From Ochotona curzoniae (taxonomy: Eukaryota; Chordata; Mammalia; Lagomorpha; Ochotonidae): a stretch of DNA of 64,000 nt. This document shows positions 36,478 to 48,010 of this stretch, one piece after another. The stretch covers positions 5,270,001 to 5,334,000 of the forward strand of contig NW_024465751.1 of assembly GCF_017591425.1 (NCBI RefSeq), given 5' to 3'. The stretch's first letter is position 1. Each line of letters starts with the position of its first letter. Below the pieces are notes generated by a model, which did not search any database, was not told the origin of the DNA, and saw only the letters and a list, made by a program, of their open reading frames with translations. A program made the position numbers and the translations under genes.

Positions 36478-36690
36478 ACTGGCCTTTCCAAACAGTAGCT
36501 TATTTATCCCTCCTAACATTTCTAAGGAGTCAAAGAAGGTTAACACTTCCTTTGCTTTACAGATGAGAAAACTGAGATCTACACAAGGTTAAACATCTCA
36601 CCAAGGTCACCCTGAGAGCCAACATGGTATCAGATCTGATGCTCCCAGCTACAGACACTCCCAGAAGCCACACAGGGGAATTTTGTCCAG
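36478..36690 (-). repeat. MIR (ancient tRNA-derived SINE)
   Basis: Antisense MIR core is clear: 'tttacagatgagaaaactgagatctacacaaggttaaacatctcaccaaggtcaccctg'. It is preceded by 'atttatccctcctaacatttctaagg'. Confidence 0.85.
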
Positions 36691-38299
36691 GACTTTTTTC
36701 ATCCTGACCTAGAACTTTCATCAAATTTCACTTATGCTACTCTTCTGTACATGCCAAGCAATACCTAGGTTGAACAAACTAAGCATGGATTGCATGGCTG
36801 ACTTCTTTGTGTAACCAGGAGCTCAATAAGATGAATGAATAGGAGCAAGTCTAGGTAGAAAATGTCTGTTGTAAGCAAATACAACTTATCACAGTATGAA
36901 TGAGAGGAGATGGTTGATTTATTTGTTTAGATTTAAATAGAAGATAGTAGGGAAAATTTACAAATTTGGAGACCACATTTCAGCACCTTCTCTGGATACA
37001 GAGAAAAAATTTATTGTGTTAGCAATAAACATTTATTCAGTGGTAGGCTTAATTGAGATGACTTTACTGATATTATCTTTTTCGATATACTAACTCAGGT
37101 TTTTGGAAATATTATTCTAGGTTTTGAGATGTAAAGTCGGAAAGTCTAAAGCGAAAGCTACTTCTTTCACGTATTTCTCCATAAGTCATCTCTCTTCCCA
37201 GAAGGATGTGTGTCCTTCGCTGGCCAAACCATATAAAAATGTGACCTGCTTTGCTCTCCTATTTCCCACTCCCTTACCAAATGTGGTTTTATGGCCACAG
37301 CACTGATTTCTAGAAGAGAGATCTCAGTGTACAATAGAACTCAATAATTATTCAGTTGATGAAGAATACATTCATGTTCTCCTGGGAGTTCAAGACTGTC
37401 TTAGGGGTGTGCAATTACACTTGCAATTTTAAACAAATTTGAGGTTTATTGATTCAAATTTTTCTCCTTTTATTTCTCTTAATCTGCTTTCTGTTAGGAG
37501 ATCAAATAATTGGCAAAGAATATATGCCTATTTGTCTAGCAGTTCTTGAAGCTGAAAATTCTATGAGTATGATGCTGGATGCTGGCCTGACTGACACCTG
37601 ATGAGGGTCTCTTCCTGTATCAGATGCACTGGAGAATATCTCAGGATGAGACACAGTAAGCTTGCTGGCATGAACTTAGTTGTATAACAAAACCACTCTC
37701 TTAATGAGTCATTAATTCATTAAATTAGGAATAAAACAATCCATTCTTGAGGGAAGTCGGCATGGCTCAATCCTCTTCCAAAGATCCCCACTCTCAAATA
37801 CCATTACCCTAACTGATTCTGTTTCATAACCCCTGCTGTAGAGAGCAGACCTTCACTGTGATTAACTTGTTTTATATGTATATATTTTATTAAACTTTTA
37901 AAGCTTTTTATGATGTCACAATGTTGATTTTATTAAGCTTAATTATCTTCTTAGTGAATCCTTCTCAATGTACAATATGCATCGTTACAGAGATGAGAGT
38001 GGCTTGTACATCTCTGTGCAGCTCATTGAACATGATTTGTCTATAAATGGAGAAATTCGTATTTCTCATTCCCTTCAATACTTCTGCTCGTTTTACAGAG
38101 AAAATGTTAATTCTGTGCTGGTACGCCCTTAACAACTCTCTTGAAATTGTTGATCTTCTTTATCAAGTATGTTTGGTAAATAGTAAAAGGTATATCATTA
38201 AACAGAACATTAAGTGATAGTATAGTAAGGACAAAGATATGACAAAAACACCATGGGACATTTGAATTACTGAAGCTTGGGTAGTACTGTTTTAACCTG
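36691..38299. other. No recognisable gene or repeat
   Basis: AT-rich unique sequence with short frames only. Confidence 0.5.
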
Positions 38300-38397
38300 A
38301 ATTTCTTGTCTTAGAGCAAGGACCATGCGTGCTGATCTTCCCAATTCTCCAAATTCAGCACAATGCATCACAAGCTCTCAATAAACATTTTAGAAAG
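38300..38397 (+). repeat. L2 3' end fragment
   Basis: 'cttagagcaaggaccatgcgtgctgatc...cagcacaatgcatcacaagctctcaataaacattt' follows the L2 3' end ('gagggcagggac...cagcacagtgcctggcac...gctcaataaatgttt'). Confidence 0.55.
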
Positions 38398-38935
38398 GAG
38401 GGAGGGATGCTTAAGGCATGGTTGGTGAACACCTCAAATCCTTTCCCCCCCTTTTCTCTGACCTTGTTATTAAACCTAGTAATCTGTACATTTCAAGACT
38501 GTACTTTGAGCAAGAGAAACAATTCATGAAAAATACACAACTGTATTGACTTGTCAGACTTAATTTGACTAGAAATGTCAATCATGCAAGTAAGGCCATC
38601 TGAGAATTCAACTGTCTTTCTGCATTCCATTCATTTTTTACACGTAAATTGTCACACAAATCCACTAGTTTCTGAATTAATGAATCCTAGCATCCTTTAT
38701 ATTATGGTGGATTCACTGTCTATACCAAATGGAAAACCGTTCCCTGCAATGCGCACTAGCTTCTCCCGTTTCCTCTTCAAGCACATCATTACAGGAAATT
38801 TTCTTTTTCTTGTATGTCATCTTGGGAAATTTGTTCATTTCAGTCCTGTGTATGCTATACAAAGAAATGCCTTCATCTCTTGGCCTCACTCTTGTGTTAT
38901 TTCTACATGACCCTTTATAGAAAATTTAATTTTCA

Positions 38936-39272
38936 GGCCCACGTAGTGGCCTAGCGGCTAAAGTCTTCGCCGTGGAGGCACCAGGATCCCATATGGGAGC
39001 TGGTTATAATCCCAGGAACCCTGCTCCCATCCCGCTCTCTGCTTGTGGTCTGGGAAAGCAATTGAGGATGGCCCAAAACCTTGGGATCCTGCAACCTCAT
39101 GGGAAACCTGGAGGAATTTCCTGGCTCCTGGCTTTGGATCAGCACAGCACCGGCTGTTGCAGTCACTTGGGGAATGAATCGTCAGACAGAAGATCTTCTC
39201 TGTCTCTCCTTCTCTGTGTATATCTGACTTTGCAATAAAAATAAATAAATTTTTAAGAAAAAAAGGGAAAAG
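38936..39272 (+). repeat. CSINE, young copy with exact 10-bp target duplication
   Basis: The best-preserved SINE in the window. The head 'ggcccacgtagtggcctagcggctaaagtc' is followed by 'aggatcccatatgggagctgg', 'ggtctgggaaagcaattgaggatggcccaaaaccttggg', a CT block and 'caataaaaataaataaattt' plus an A-rich tail. 'ttaattttca' flanks it at 38926-38935 and 39273-39282. Low divergence and intact duplication point to a recent insertion. Confidence 0.97.
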
Positions 39273-39439
39273 TTAATTTTCAATTCATCTCACTTTATTT
39301 CTGAAACTCTAACAATCTTGTCTTTACAAAAAGAAATAAAAAGTTGATCATGGTTAAATTACATTGTCATTACATTTATTGGGCCCGTAGCACAGTGTAG
39401 TATAATTGATCAACCTCACTTCCTTGAAGCATTTTCTTC

Positions 39440-40567
39440 ATTCATCTTTCAGAAAGCCACTGTCTTCACGTGTCATCCTACCTCGTCCTATTTTCCTATG
39501 TGTGTTCCTATCTCCAAAGCCTATAAATGTTGAGATTCACCAAGATGCAGTCCATAGAACTTTCTCTTTATATAATTAGTCCTCAATCAGTATGACTTCA
39601 ATATAATCTATATGCTAATACTATCATTATATACCACCATGACACTTTACCTTTCTATTCCTCAGGCAAATCACAATATTAATCTTTGTTTCTCTTTTTT
39701 TCGCATTCCATAGCCAAACCCATAACTGTATCCTGAATAATTTGCTTACAGAAGTATCCAACAGTTGACCAATTTTTAATACTCCATCACTGTCAGCCCC
39801 TGCTGACATTCTAGGGGCTGCCTGCAAGGACTCTGAATAGCTTATTCCCTCCTGCTCCTATCTCTGGCCTTTATGGTTCATTCTTAACACACCATCTGAT
39901 CATTTTCAAATGTAAACCAGGTCATGACATTTTTATGCCCAAAAGCTTACAGATTCTGGGTGATCTGGCCCCAGCTGACTCTCTTACGTCATGTCCAGCT
40001 ACTCTTCCTGGAGCCAGTGTTACTCTTTTGTCTTATCTTCGCTCTGCCAAACACCCGCACACCCCATTTGCATTTGCAGTTCTCTTTATCTACACCGTCT
40101 TTCTCTTGGGAGCATCAACGACTGCCATAGTTCTGTTGAAAGTCACATTCACATTGAGATTTTAACATGCGCCCTAACTACAGTGATTTAAAAAAACTTC
40201 CCACAACTGCCCAGATGCAATAAACCTTGCCTCTCTTTGTATGCCCTTTTCATCCTAGAAATTATTTTATACGTATATACTGCATGGATATGATATTGTA
40301 TGTAATGTAATTATATATGCATTATGAAGTTATATATACGATTATATATTATATATGTAACTGAAATTGTATATGTCTGATGCAGTCACTTTCCAGTTGG
40401 CAAAAAGCCAATGAGTATGCACAATGAGTCAATACTCATTAAAAGAGCCTAAGAAACTTGTGTGGATGAAATACCTTAAAAGCTCATTGAAAACATGTAC
40501 TAGGAAAAAGACTGATTTGGCTTTTTAGGATTTACTGACCTAAGCTCCTTTTATATTTTCATTTCTT
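39440..40567 (+). mobile_element. L2 LINE 3' part
   Basis: Follows the L2 consensus order: 'caccaagatgcagtccatagaactttctctttata', 'tcaatataatctatatgctaata', then 'ccatctgatcattttcaaatgtaaaccaggtcatgac' and 'ttctgggtgatctggccccagctgac'. The sequence after 40260 is AT-rich. Old and frame-broken; overlapping frames at 39924-40191 are L2 remnants. Confidence 0.78.
40260..40375. repeat. AT-rich low-complexity block
   Basis: Alternating 'tatata' and 'atgtaa' words, e.g. 'gttatatatacgattatatattatatatgtaac', with partial palindromes. Confidence 0.85.
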
Positions 40568-40882
40568 TCTTAAATATTTATTTTGACTTATTCGAAAGGC
40601 AGAGAGCTACCGAGAAATGAGCAGAGACAGAGAATCTTCTATCTGTTGATTCATTCCTCACTGGAGCAGTGGGCTTGGGGCCAAGTGAAATCTGGGAGCC
40701 CTCAGCTTCTTTTTCTGGGTCCCTCATGTAGGTCCAGGAGTACCCAGGCACTTGAGTCACCTGTTGCTGCTTTCCTCAGCAGATTAACAGGGAGTTGGAT
40801 GGAAAATGCAGCAGCTGTCACCTATACAGGATGCTGACTTTGCAGGCTGGAGCTTAGCAGACTATGCCACAACACCACCTCC
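40568..40882 (-). repeat. CSINE inserted in L2, older subtype
   Basis: Antisense: 'ttcttaaatatttattttgacttattcgaaaggcagagagc', 'cttctatctgttgattcattcc', 'gctgctttcctcagcagattaacagggagttggatgg' and a head-like end. The L2 3' end continues directly after it. Confidence 0.88.
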
Positions 40883-40894
40883 TGTATTTCCATT

Positions 40895-41078
40895 TTACAG
40901 AAACTTGTGAAGGACGCTTGTTCACTCCCCTTTGGTTTTTTGTCTTTGCCCTCCCCATTAGAATGGTAGTGCCACAAGGACTGACGTCTTTAATGATGTA
41001 TCCACAGCTGTCCACAGCACCTGGAACAGCACCTGAGGAATAGCAGACTCTCAACATTTAATTTATAAATCAAGAAAA
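40895..41078 (+). mobile_element. L2 LINE 3' end, continuation
   Basis: 'cattagaatggtagtgccacaaggactgacgtctttaatgatgtatccacagctgtccacagcacctggaacagcacctgagg' then 'ctcaacatttaattt' is the L2 terminal segment, in the same orientation as the L2 before the CSINE. Confidence 0.75.
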
Positions 41079-43249
41079 TCAAACACTTGCATTCACCATG
41101 TCACACACTGTTGCACCCACGTAAGACTGGAAATGCCCTGATCTTTTCCTGATGTTTTAAGAACCTGTTTGGCAGACATGTATTGCTTATCCCAAACCCC
41201 TTCTCTTGAGAAAGAGGCACACAAGTGGATAAGATACACAATATTGAACAGATGCTAATTCTAAAGGACATCGTTTTCCTTTCTTCAACCCTTTAGGCTC
41301 ATCCTTTAAGCATCAGTTCCAATGAACGTCCTGGGTTTGTAGTGATCTCTTTCCCTTGCCTCCATTTTACCCAAGGGTCTCAAACAGGCAGTCCTGGGTT
41401 AACGTCTAACCAAGGTTTTTAAAATGAAAAAAAAAATGTTTTAAAGAAGTGTTGACACTCTGAATCCCCAATTTGGTCTCACAAAGACAGACTGGCCCTG
41501 AGTTCTGACTTCAGCGACACAGCCTCTCCCATGGGACAGCATGCTCTATTCTTACACATTCTGTGTCAGTTTTCTGACCTGGTCAACCTCCGTGGGCCCT
41601 GGATGTCAGAGCATTTTATCCTTATTTTACCAGAATGTGAGGTGCACTGCAGTGAGAAAGGGACGAACTAACACCATTGACCATCCTTTACTTGCAGTAA
41701 GCTTGTTTTACTGTAGTCTGGAATATCTGAAATACTTTTACTAATGCCTGTTCATTTACTAGTTTATGAGCTGGGTCTGTTATTTCTGCATCCTCAGGTT
41801 CTTAGAGCACATCCACCATGGAAAGTATACTCATCATCATTTTTAAAGGAAATAAATTAAGCTTTGATGATCTTTTATTGATTTATTTATACAGACAGGA
41901 GCCAATCAAAGTGTCTGTTCCAAGCAGACGCATTGCCAAAAACAATGCATCATTAGTGAAATCCTTCCACAGGAAGAAGGAACAGAAAGCCACAAAAACA
42001 AACAAACCAAAAAAAAATCTCTTGCTTAGAGCAGTCTGTGCCGAGCCACTGTGAGGCAAATATGCTACACACCTATGTTGACCTTGAAATCATTAGACCT
42101 CTATATGGCATAATTAGTGGTGATAATGAGCATGTTCATGCATCCATGCAACCTGCAAATTAATTAATGGTGTCTGCATCATAGTTTCATGAGGTTAGGA
42201 AGTATGTGAAACATATTAGTGGAAAAAAAGTTCCAATAACACTAAATGCTAAATCATGACAAAGAAGTGGCCCCCATGGAAGCACTTATTTCTGGTAAGA
42301 TGGGGTTTTATTGTAATTTTGGAATATCTGACAACTTGCTAACTATTCAAATTTCCAATTGCCCATTATTTTTCTTTAAAAACTGTTTTTCTCTCAATTT
42401 TAGTATCATTTATGAGAATTCATTGAGTATTCAGATTTTTTTCAAATATGCTTTGTTGAAAGGTTATAGTAAGTATCAAGGGAAAATGAAAGTACTTAAC
42501 AGATAGTGAATACTTAGAAATCAGACTTACAATACCAAGTACTTGCATGACAACCATCTCAGCATGTCTGTATCTTTTCCCTCCCTCATTTCCTTCTCGT
42601 TTGTCTTTTATCCTCCTTTACTGGTGCTTTGCTGCCTATAGTTATTTTAAATCTGTGTCAAGATTTGAGCTATGTTTAAATTCCATGAAATCTTGCCCTA
42701 AAGTTGAAATCCTAAGAAAATTCTGAACTGAAGGTTGTTGACTTGCTGCTACGCCCAAACACAGGAGTCTCTCTGATGGCATAGTTAATTTACTTTTAGA
42801 CAGGAAATGATAGAATCTTATTCAGAACTCACTCCCGTGCAACACAACCTACTTTTAATGCTGATGCTTCTGATTGCCTGAAACTGCTCACTAACACCAC
42901 TCTGTACATTCCAAAATATTCTTGATTATGATAACTGGGAAACCTTACCTTCAAAAAATTATTGTGGAAGTTCTTATTTGCACCTGTTACCAGGAGAATT
43001 GTCAGACATGGCTTAGGTCTTTGAAATGTGAATCTGATAGAAACACAAAGATGAGACAGATGTGGAATGAATTCCAAAGGAAATGTCCAAAGGAAATTCC
43101 AAAGGAAATGTTCACTCATTTGTTCCACAGCAGAATAGCCCCCTCAAAAATATTTGAAAAGCTGAGACCTGGGGTGAGTGCAGGAGTACATGAGAATGCA
43201 CACACGAGAAATGAGATTAAGAGAGACAAAAGAAGCTAGAGTAGTCACA
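41079..43249. other. No clear gene
   Basis: Unique AT-rich sequence. The frame at 42922-43239 (105 codons) is not recognised; part of it covers a 12-bp triple repeat near 43073-43109. Confidence 0.45.
43073..43109. repeat. Triple 12-bp repeat 'tccaaaggaaat'
   Basis: Three exact copies of 'tccaaaggaaat' begin at 43073, 43086 and 43098, the first separated from the second by one G. Confidence 0.95.
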
Positions 43250-43450
43250 TTAATAAGTTGTTATTGAGTGGATTCTGAGAATGTGACAGACACAGTGCCA
43301 AGAATTTGGTATGCACTATTCCATTCAATCATCTCAACAGCCCAGTGGGTCGGTGCCATTGTCACTCTCATTACATGTATCACCAAACAGAGTTAGATAC
43401 ATATTGTCACTGGATGTATTTTATAGAAGCATTGAATAACAGAGCCTAAA
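43250..43450 (-). repeat. MIR
   Basis: Antisense order 'tattgagtggattctgagaatgtgacagacacagtgccaagaatttgg' then 'caatcatctcaacagcccagtgggtcggtgcc' and 'tcaccaaacagagttag' fits MIR. Confidence 0.7.
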
Positions 43451-43894
43451 TATAAATTCATATATTTCTGACATCTGATTTTGTATTCTTAACCACAAGG
43501 AAAGAATTAAATTCCTTTCAACAAGCTCCTATCCAAGAAAACCCCCATCCTCTTCCAGATACTTAAGTCCAACTTTTTCAAGACTCAACTATAAAAAGCA
43601 AGCAGGCATGACAAGATACAGTCTTGCCTTGGTTTTTGTCAATTACCTTGGGAGTCCCCAAGTGTTGGTGTTGCTTCTATTTGCTCCTTGACAGAATGGA
43701 AATCTCATGAGTGCCCACATTTTCATCAGATATGAGAAAAGAGGAGGCTGGATGAACTGCTGAAACAGAATGGCAACCACTCAAAAAGCCATCACTGAAC
43801 ACCTGCTCTATTTATCACTCTACTGAATATCCCCCCATATTACATACACAAGCATATCTACACACCAATACGTATGTTTGTGAGTGTACACAAG

Positions 43895-44016
43895 GGCTCC
43901 TCAGAAAGTTAATGGAAAGTACCTATTTGATAAACCTACCCATGGATTTTTAAATTGTTTTGCACCAAGATAAACCTATCATTTCATTCCACTTTTCCAT
44001 GAACTTTGTGACACTT
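43895..44016. mobile_element. Mariner-like miniature inverted-repeat element, copy 3
   Basis: Left 'ggctcctcagaaagttaatggaaag' and right 'acttttccatgaactttgtgacac' are inverted repeats. The interior 'acccatggatttttaaattgttttgcaccaagataaac' is the clearest of the three copies. Confidence 0.7.
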
Positions 44017-44217
44017 CTTTGGATCTATGTATAATGGCAGAGTGTACGCAGACTAATGGTGAAGACATTAATCCCCTTTCAGATCAGAATACTGAATTGT
44101 AGAGATTAGGTGTCTAGCCAAAGACAGAGAATCCCTGTGTGAAAGATATCATGACTTCAGACACATGGTATATCCTGTTGGAGCTTTCACTATCCCATCT
44201 TTAGAATTGAAAACAAT

Positions 44218-44541
44218 TGATGCCAGCACCATGGCACAGCAAGTTAGACCTCTGCCTGTGATGCTGATATCCCATGTAGACAACTGGTTCAAGTCTCAGC
44301 TGCTCTGGTTCTAATCCAGCACTCTGCTCATGACCAGGGAAGGGAGCAAGAAAGGCCCAAGTGTTTGGCCTCTCGCACACCAGCATGAGAGACTCAAATG
44401 ATACTCTCTACACCTGGCTTCAGACTGGCCCAGCTCTGGCCATTGCAGCTATGTGGGGAGTGATCCTGAGGATGGAAGATCTCTCTATCTCTTTTTCCTC
44501 TCTCTTTCTGTAGTTGTGACTTTCAGGAAAAATATTTTTAA
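44218..44541 (+). repeat. CSINE, older copy
   Basis: Head 'gatgccagcaccatggcacagcaagttagacc', 'gatatcccatgtagacaactggttcaagtctcagctgctctggttctaatccagc', then 'tgaccagggaagg', 'ggcccaagtgtttgg', a CT block and a weak A-rich end. Confidence 0.92.
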
Positions 44542-45464
44542 TGAAAATAATGACACCTGTCATCATCATAACTGGGATTGATAAAACACTATGCAAAAGA
44601 CTACATCTGGACTTCTTGTAAGACACCTGCAAGACAGCTCATTACAAGTGTGCTGAAATAAATCTGGGACCACTGATAACCCAGTCCCATCTTCAGGCAG
44701 ATGAACACTGGAGAAATTAGAGAGCTGTCTGATGCTCAGGTAATTTTGGAGTGGCTGTAGAAGTGACAATATGCACTATTGGAAAGGATTGACTCTGACA
44801 CGAGCAGACGTCAGCATACAGCGTGTCACCTTAATTATGCTTTAATTGAACTACAGTATGCATCACCACTTGGCACAGGCTCTTTGAAGTCCAGCCTTAC
44901 CACCCTGCCTCATGGGAAGGTGTGCCGTTACCACGAACGTAATTGTTGAAACAACTGACACATTCCCAGCAGCAGGTATTTCAGAAAGGAGGAGAGGTAA
45001 TTAGAGGAAGATTTTGATCTTGCTGACTTACGGTGAAAAGCAAGGTATCAAGGGATGTGAATGTAGAGACAATCAACTCATATTAAAGTCGAATATGAAG
45101 GCTCGCTTTAATATGAGAAACAAAAAAAAGCAGTGAAAATAATGATATTTTCAATTTGCAGAAGAAAAAAAATTGCATACTTTGATCCCCGACATAATAG
45201 GACAGAGAAGCAAAGCTCTCAGACAAATCATCATGTATGGTAATTTTCTCCTTTGGAGTGTGTGTGTGTAAGAGAGAGAGAGAGAGAAAGAGAGAGAGAA
45301 TGAAGTTCTGCTTTAAAGAACAGCTTTGTTCATTCCACATTTATCAAATTCTTAATATAAGGCTGATCCTGTTAAATTCATGGACCTCTGCACTCAGCTG
45401 TTCTCAGTACCCTTGGGGAGATGGAAATATTTTTGGATAATTAGAGTACAAAATGTCCGTCTTC
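44542..45464. other. Unique sequence with a short (GT)n(GA)n run
   Basis: No gene recognised. A 'gtgtgtgtgtaagagagagagagagagaaagag' microsatellite lies at 45259-45298. Confidence 0.5.
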
Positions 45465-46070
45465 AATAAATTAAACAAGATGGCCCTTGAACAAGGAAGG
45501 GAACCCCGTATAGCAGATCAATCAGGAGAGGGCAGATTCATGACGGGGTTAGAGGTGGCCTTCTGAAGGAGGAAGCATTTGATCAGATGATCAAATAAGG
45601 TTCAATCACACTAATTAGGAAAGGATGCTTTCCATAGGGCAAGGAGCTTATTAGAGGCAAAAAGAAGTACGGGGAATAGCAGTGAGTACAATTTGCCACC
45701 GTCCTGGTACAGGGGGAAAAGGTTGTGAAAGATGAGAGAACAGGTGAAATCAAACAGTGACCTGAGGGGTTTGTTCTGGTTTTGTTTGTGTTGTTATTCA
45801 TTCTTTTAGTGAAAGTGGGAAACCTTGAAGTGAATTTTAGGGTCTAATTTGTGTCCTTAACTATTGGATGATTAACTGACTTTGGATGACTAGCTGACTG
45901 GTGAGGCAGGGTGGCCAGTCAGATGTTGTTGCTGTCTCCAGGTTAGCACTCATCAGGGTCTGGACTAAGTGTCAGGAACAACAGAAACAGAAAAGAGGTT
46001 ATAGAAGAATCTGCCATCCTTGATGGTGCAGAATTTATCCTGGATTTAGCCAGCATCTAAATCTGAGTAC
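45465..46070 (-). mobile_element. L2 LINE 3' part, antisense
   Basis: Antisense L2 order is visible: 'gaggtggccttctgaaggaggaagcatttg', 'gctttccatagggcaaggagc', 'ttcttttagtgaaagtgggaaacc' and 'gcagggtggccagtcagatgttgttgctgtctccagg...ggtctggactaagtgtc'. No usable reading frame. Confidence 0.68.
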
Positions 46071-46984
46071 ATTTAAAGGGAAACAACCGAGGATTCTACA
46101 TCGCTCATATTTAGCCATAATGATAATAAATAAGACTATATTTAACATACTGGAAGTATACATTTTATAAAAATTACATGAGTTAAATTTGCCTAAAGTA
46201 AATAATATTTGGATATCTCAGGAAAAGTGTCTGATTCAAAATAATATTATAACAATACATATAATTTAAACTTGTTTGTTCATGAACTTTAGGATTTCAT
46301 CTTTTAGCTCAAAGTCCGTTTCACATTCCCTTATCTCCAACTAATTTTGACTTGCCCGCATGGTTAACTCTGGTAAATGATAATGAGTAGATATCCCTGA
46401 ATAACTGGATTTATCTACAGCGTTAGTTTTCATTTTGATTGACTCAGTTTTAGCTATGTTTTGGCCAATATTAATGATTTGACAATGGCCTCACATTAAC
46501 ACAAATGTTACATTTTGTTTTTTAAAGAAGTAATCATACTAATAGCAAAAATATGTTTATGATGAGCACATGAATGCTGGCATGTATAAATAAGAAAATA
46601 GTGATAGGTAAAAAAAAAAAAAGAGATGTAGAAATTGTAGCTTTTTGTACCTTTCATGAACTCTACTAATATTCTCAAAAGAAACTGGGTTTCAGAAAGA
46701 TTATACAAGTGAATCACAGAAATTTCTAGTGGCATAAATTAAGCCTAATTCAGATTACCTAGTCAACAATTTCATTTTAACTTTTTATAACACTCTGAAA
46801 ATAGACAGACTTTAGAAAGATGAGTAGTAGTAAGGTAATTTTTTATTTCTACATATAGCAAGCCATGATAATGGCAAAACAAAATTAAATAAAGCGAATG
46901 ACAGTTAATCAATACGTCACAAAAATCCTGATTCAAAAATTAAGGGAAAAAAATGATCCTGCATAAGAAGTGATCAGGTACTGC
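46071..46984. other. No recognisable gene or repeat
   Basis: Strongly AT-rich sequence with an A14 run (46610-46623). Confidence 0.5.
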
Positions 46985-47105
46985 AAGCAGAGTATCCCGT
47001 TTAATCTCCACATTCCAAAGACTATGAAGACAGTATTTCTTTCCTTTTAAAAACGAGAAACTTCAAACTCGAAGAAACCAGCTGATACGTCCAACATCAC
47101 TCATT
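46985..47105 (-). repeat. Probable MIR fragment
   Basis: 'cgtttaatctccacattccaaagactatgaagacagtatttctttccttttaaaaacgagaaac' follows the antisense MIR core with several mismatches. Confidence 0.45.
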
Positions 47106-47514
47106 CCAAAACATTGATGAGTAATCACCTCTCAGTAAGAGGTTCTGGAAGCCACTTTCACCGCTCCGATGAGAACACTGGACGCCTTCTGACTGCCTTG
47201 ATTCACTGCTTGTACAAGTCACCGCTGAACATTTTGTACGGAATAGACACTTTTGTCCTACGAGCTCAAGGCCAGGTGCAGACATTTGGTGAAAGTTCTC
47301 TAATACTTAACCATGTTCCCATGAATGCATACCAAAAGAAAATAGTTCAGATCAGCGGCCCTTTCTGTTAACACTGACACTGAAGGATCATTTGTATTTT
47401 ATAATGCCAAGTTCAAAGGATTCAAAAACTGCCCAGCACGTTATGTTTGTCCTAACAACTCTGTCATTTATTATTTCAGTGCTACACTATCACAGGATGT
47501 CTTCATTCACTTCT

Positions 47515-47640
47515 GTATCTGTTAACTCAAAAACATTTACTGAGCCCCTTCTGTGGACCCAAAAGATTCGATTATCATTTATCTAGAAATGAAGAAGACC
47601 TGTTACCCCTCCCTCCCAAATTCTGCTCAATAGACAACTA
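47515..47640 (-). repeat. Probable MIR fragment
   Basis: 'ctcaaaaacatttactgagccccttctgtgg' resembles the antisense MIR 3' end. Confidence 0.4.
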
Positions 47641-47884
47641 AGATGCTTGCCATGGATTGCGGTGATGAATAGAAAGGAATGCTAAACACAGATGAAGAAA
47701 GCTGCATTTCTTTTTAGGGAAAAGTATTTCAGCCAGCCATGTCACCTTACTGCAATAGCAGCTGATTAATATCAAACAAATAGAAAGGCAAGCTTCGCAA
47801 CAGTAGAAGCGAGCAGTCTTATTCTCTTGGCACCAAGAATCCACTGGAAACGGAATGTCTGAGTGAATCTGCGTCTACTCCATA

Positions 47885-48010
47885 TGTAAACCAAATATTC
47901 TGTTGTTCCTTTACCATACAATGTTTACCTCGGTTTTACAGGGAAAGAAACTGGAGCAGAAAGCTCCATGGTAGTGCGTCAAATCTAGCTAAGTGTATGA
48001 GACCACAGGG
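47885..48010 (-). repeat. Probable MIR fragment
   Basis: 'cctcggttttacagggaaagaaactggagcagaaagc' resembles the antisense MIR core 'attttacagatgaggaaactgaggcacagagag'. Confidence 0.45.

Noticed and set aside
38936..38996. tRNA gene at a CSINE head
   Set aside because: The head is tRNA-derived with pol III-box-like words, but it cannot fold as an intact tRNA and is part of the SINE.
39924..40191. Three overlapping plus-strand frames as a gene
   Set aside because: They lie in L2 3' sequence and match its consensus order.
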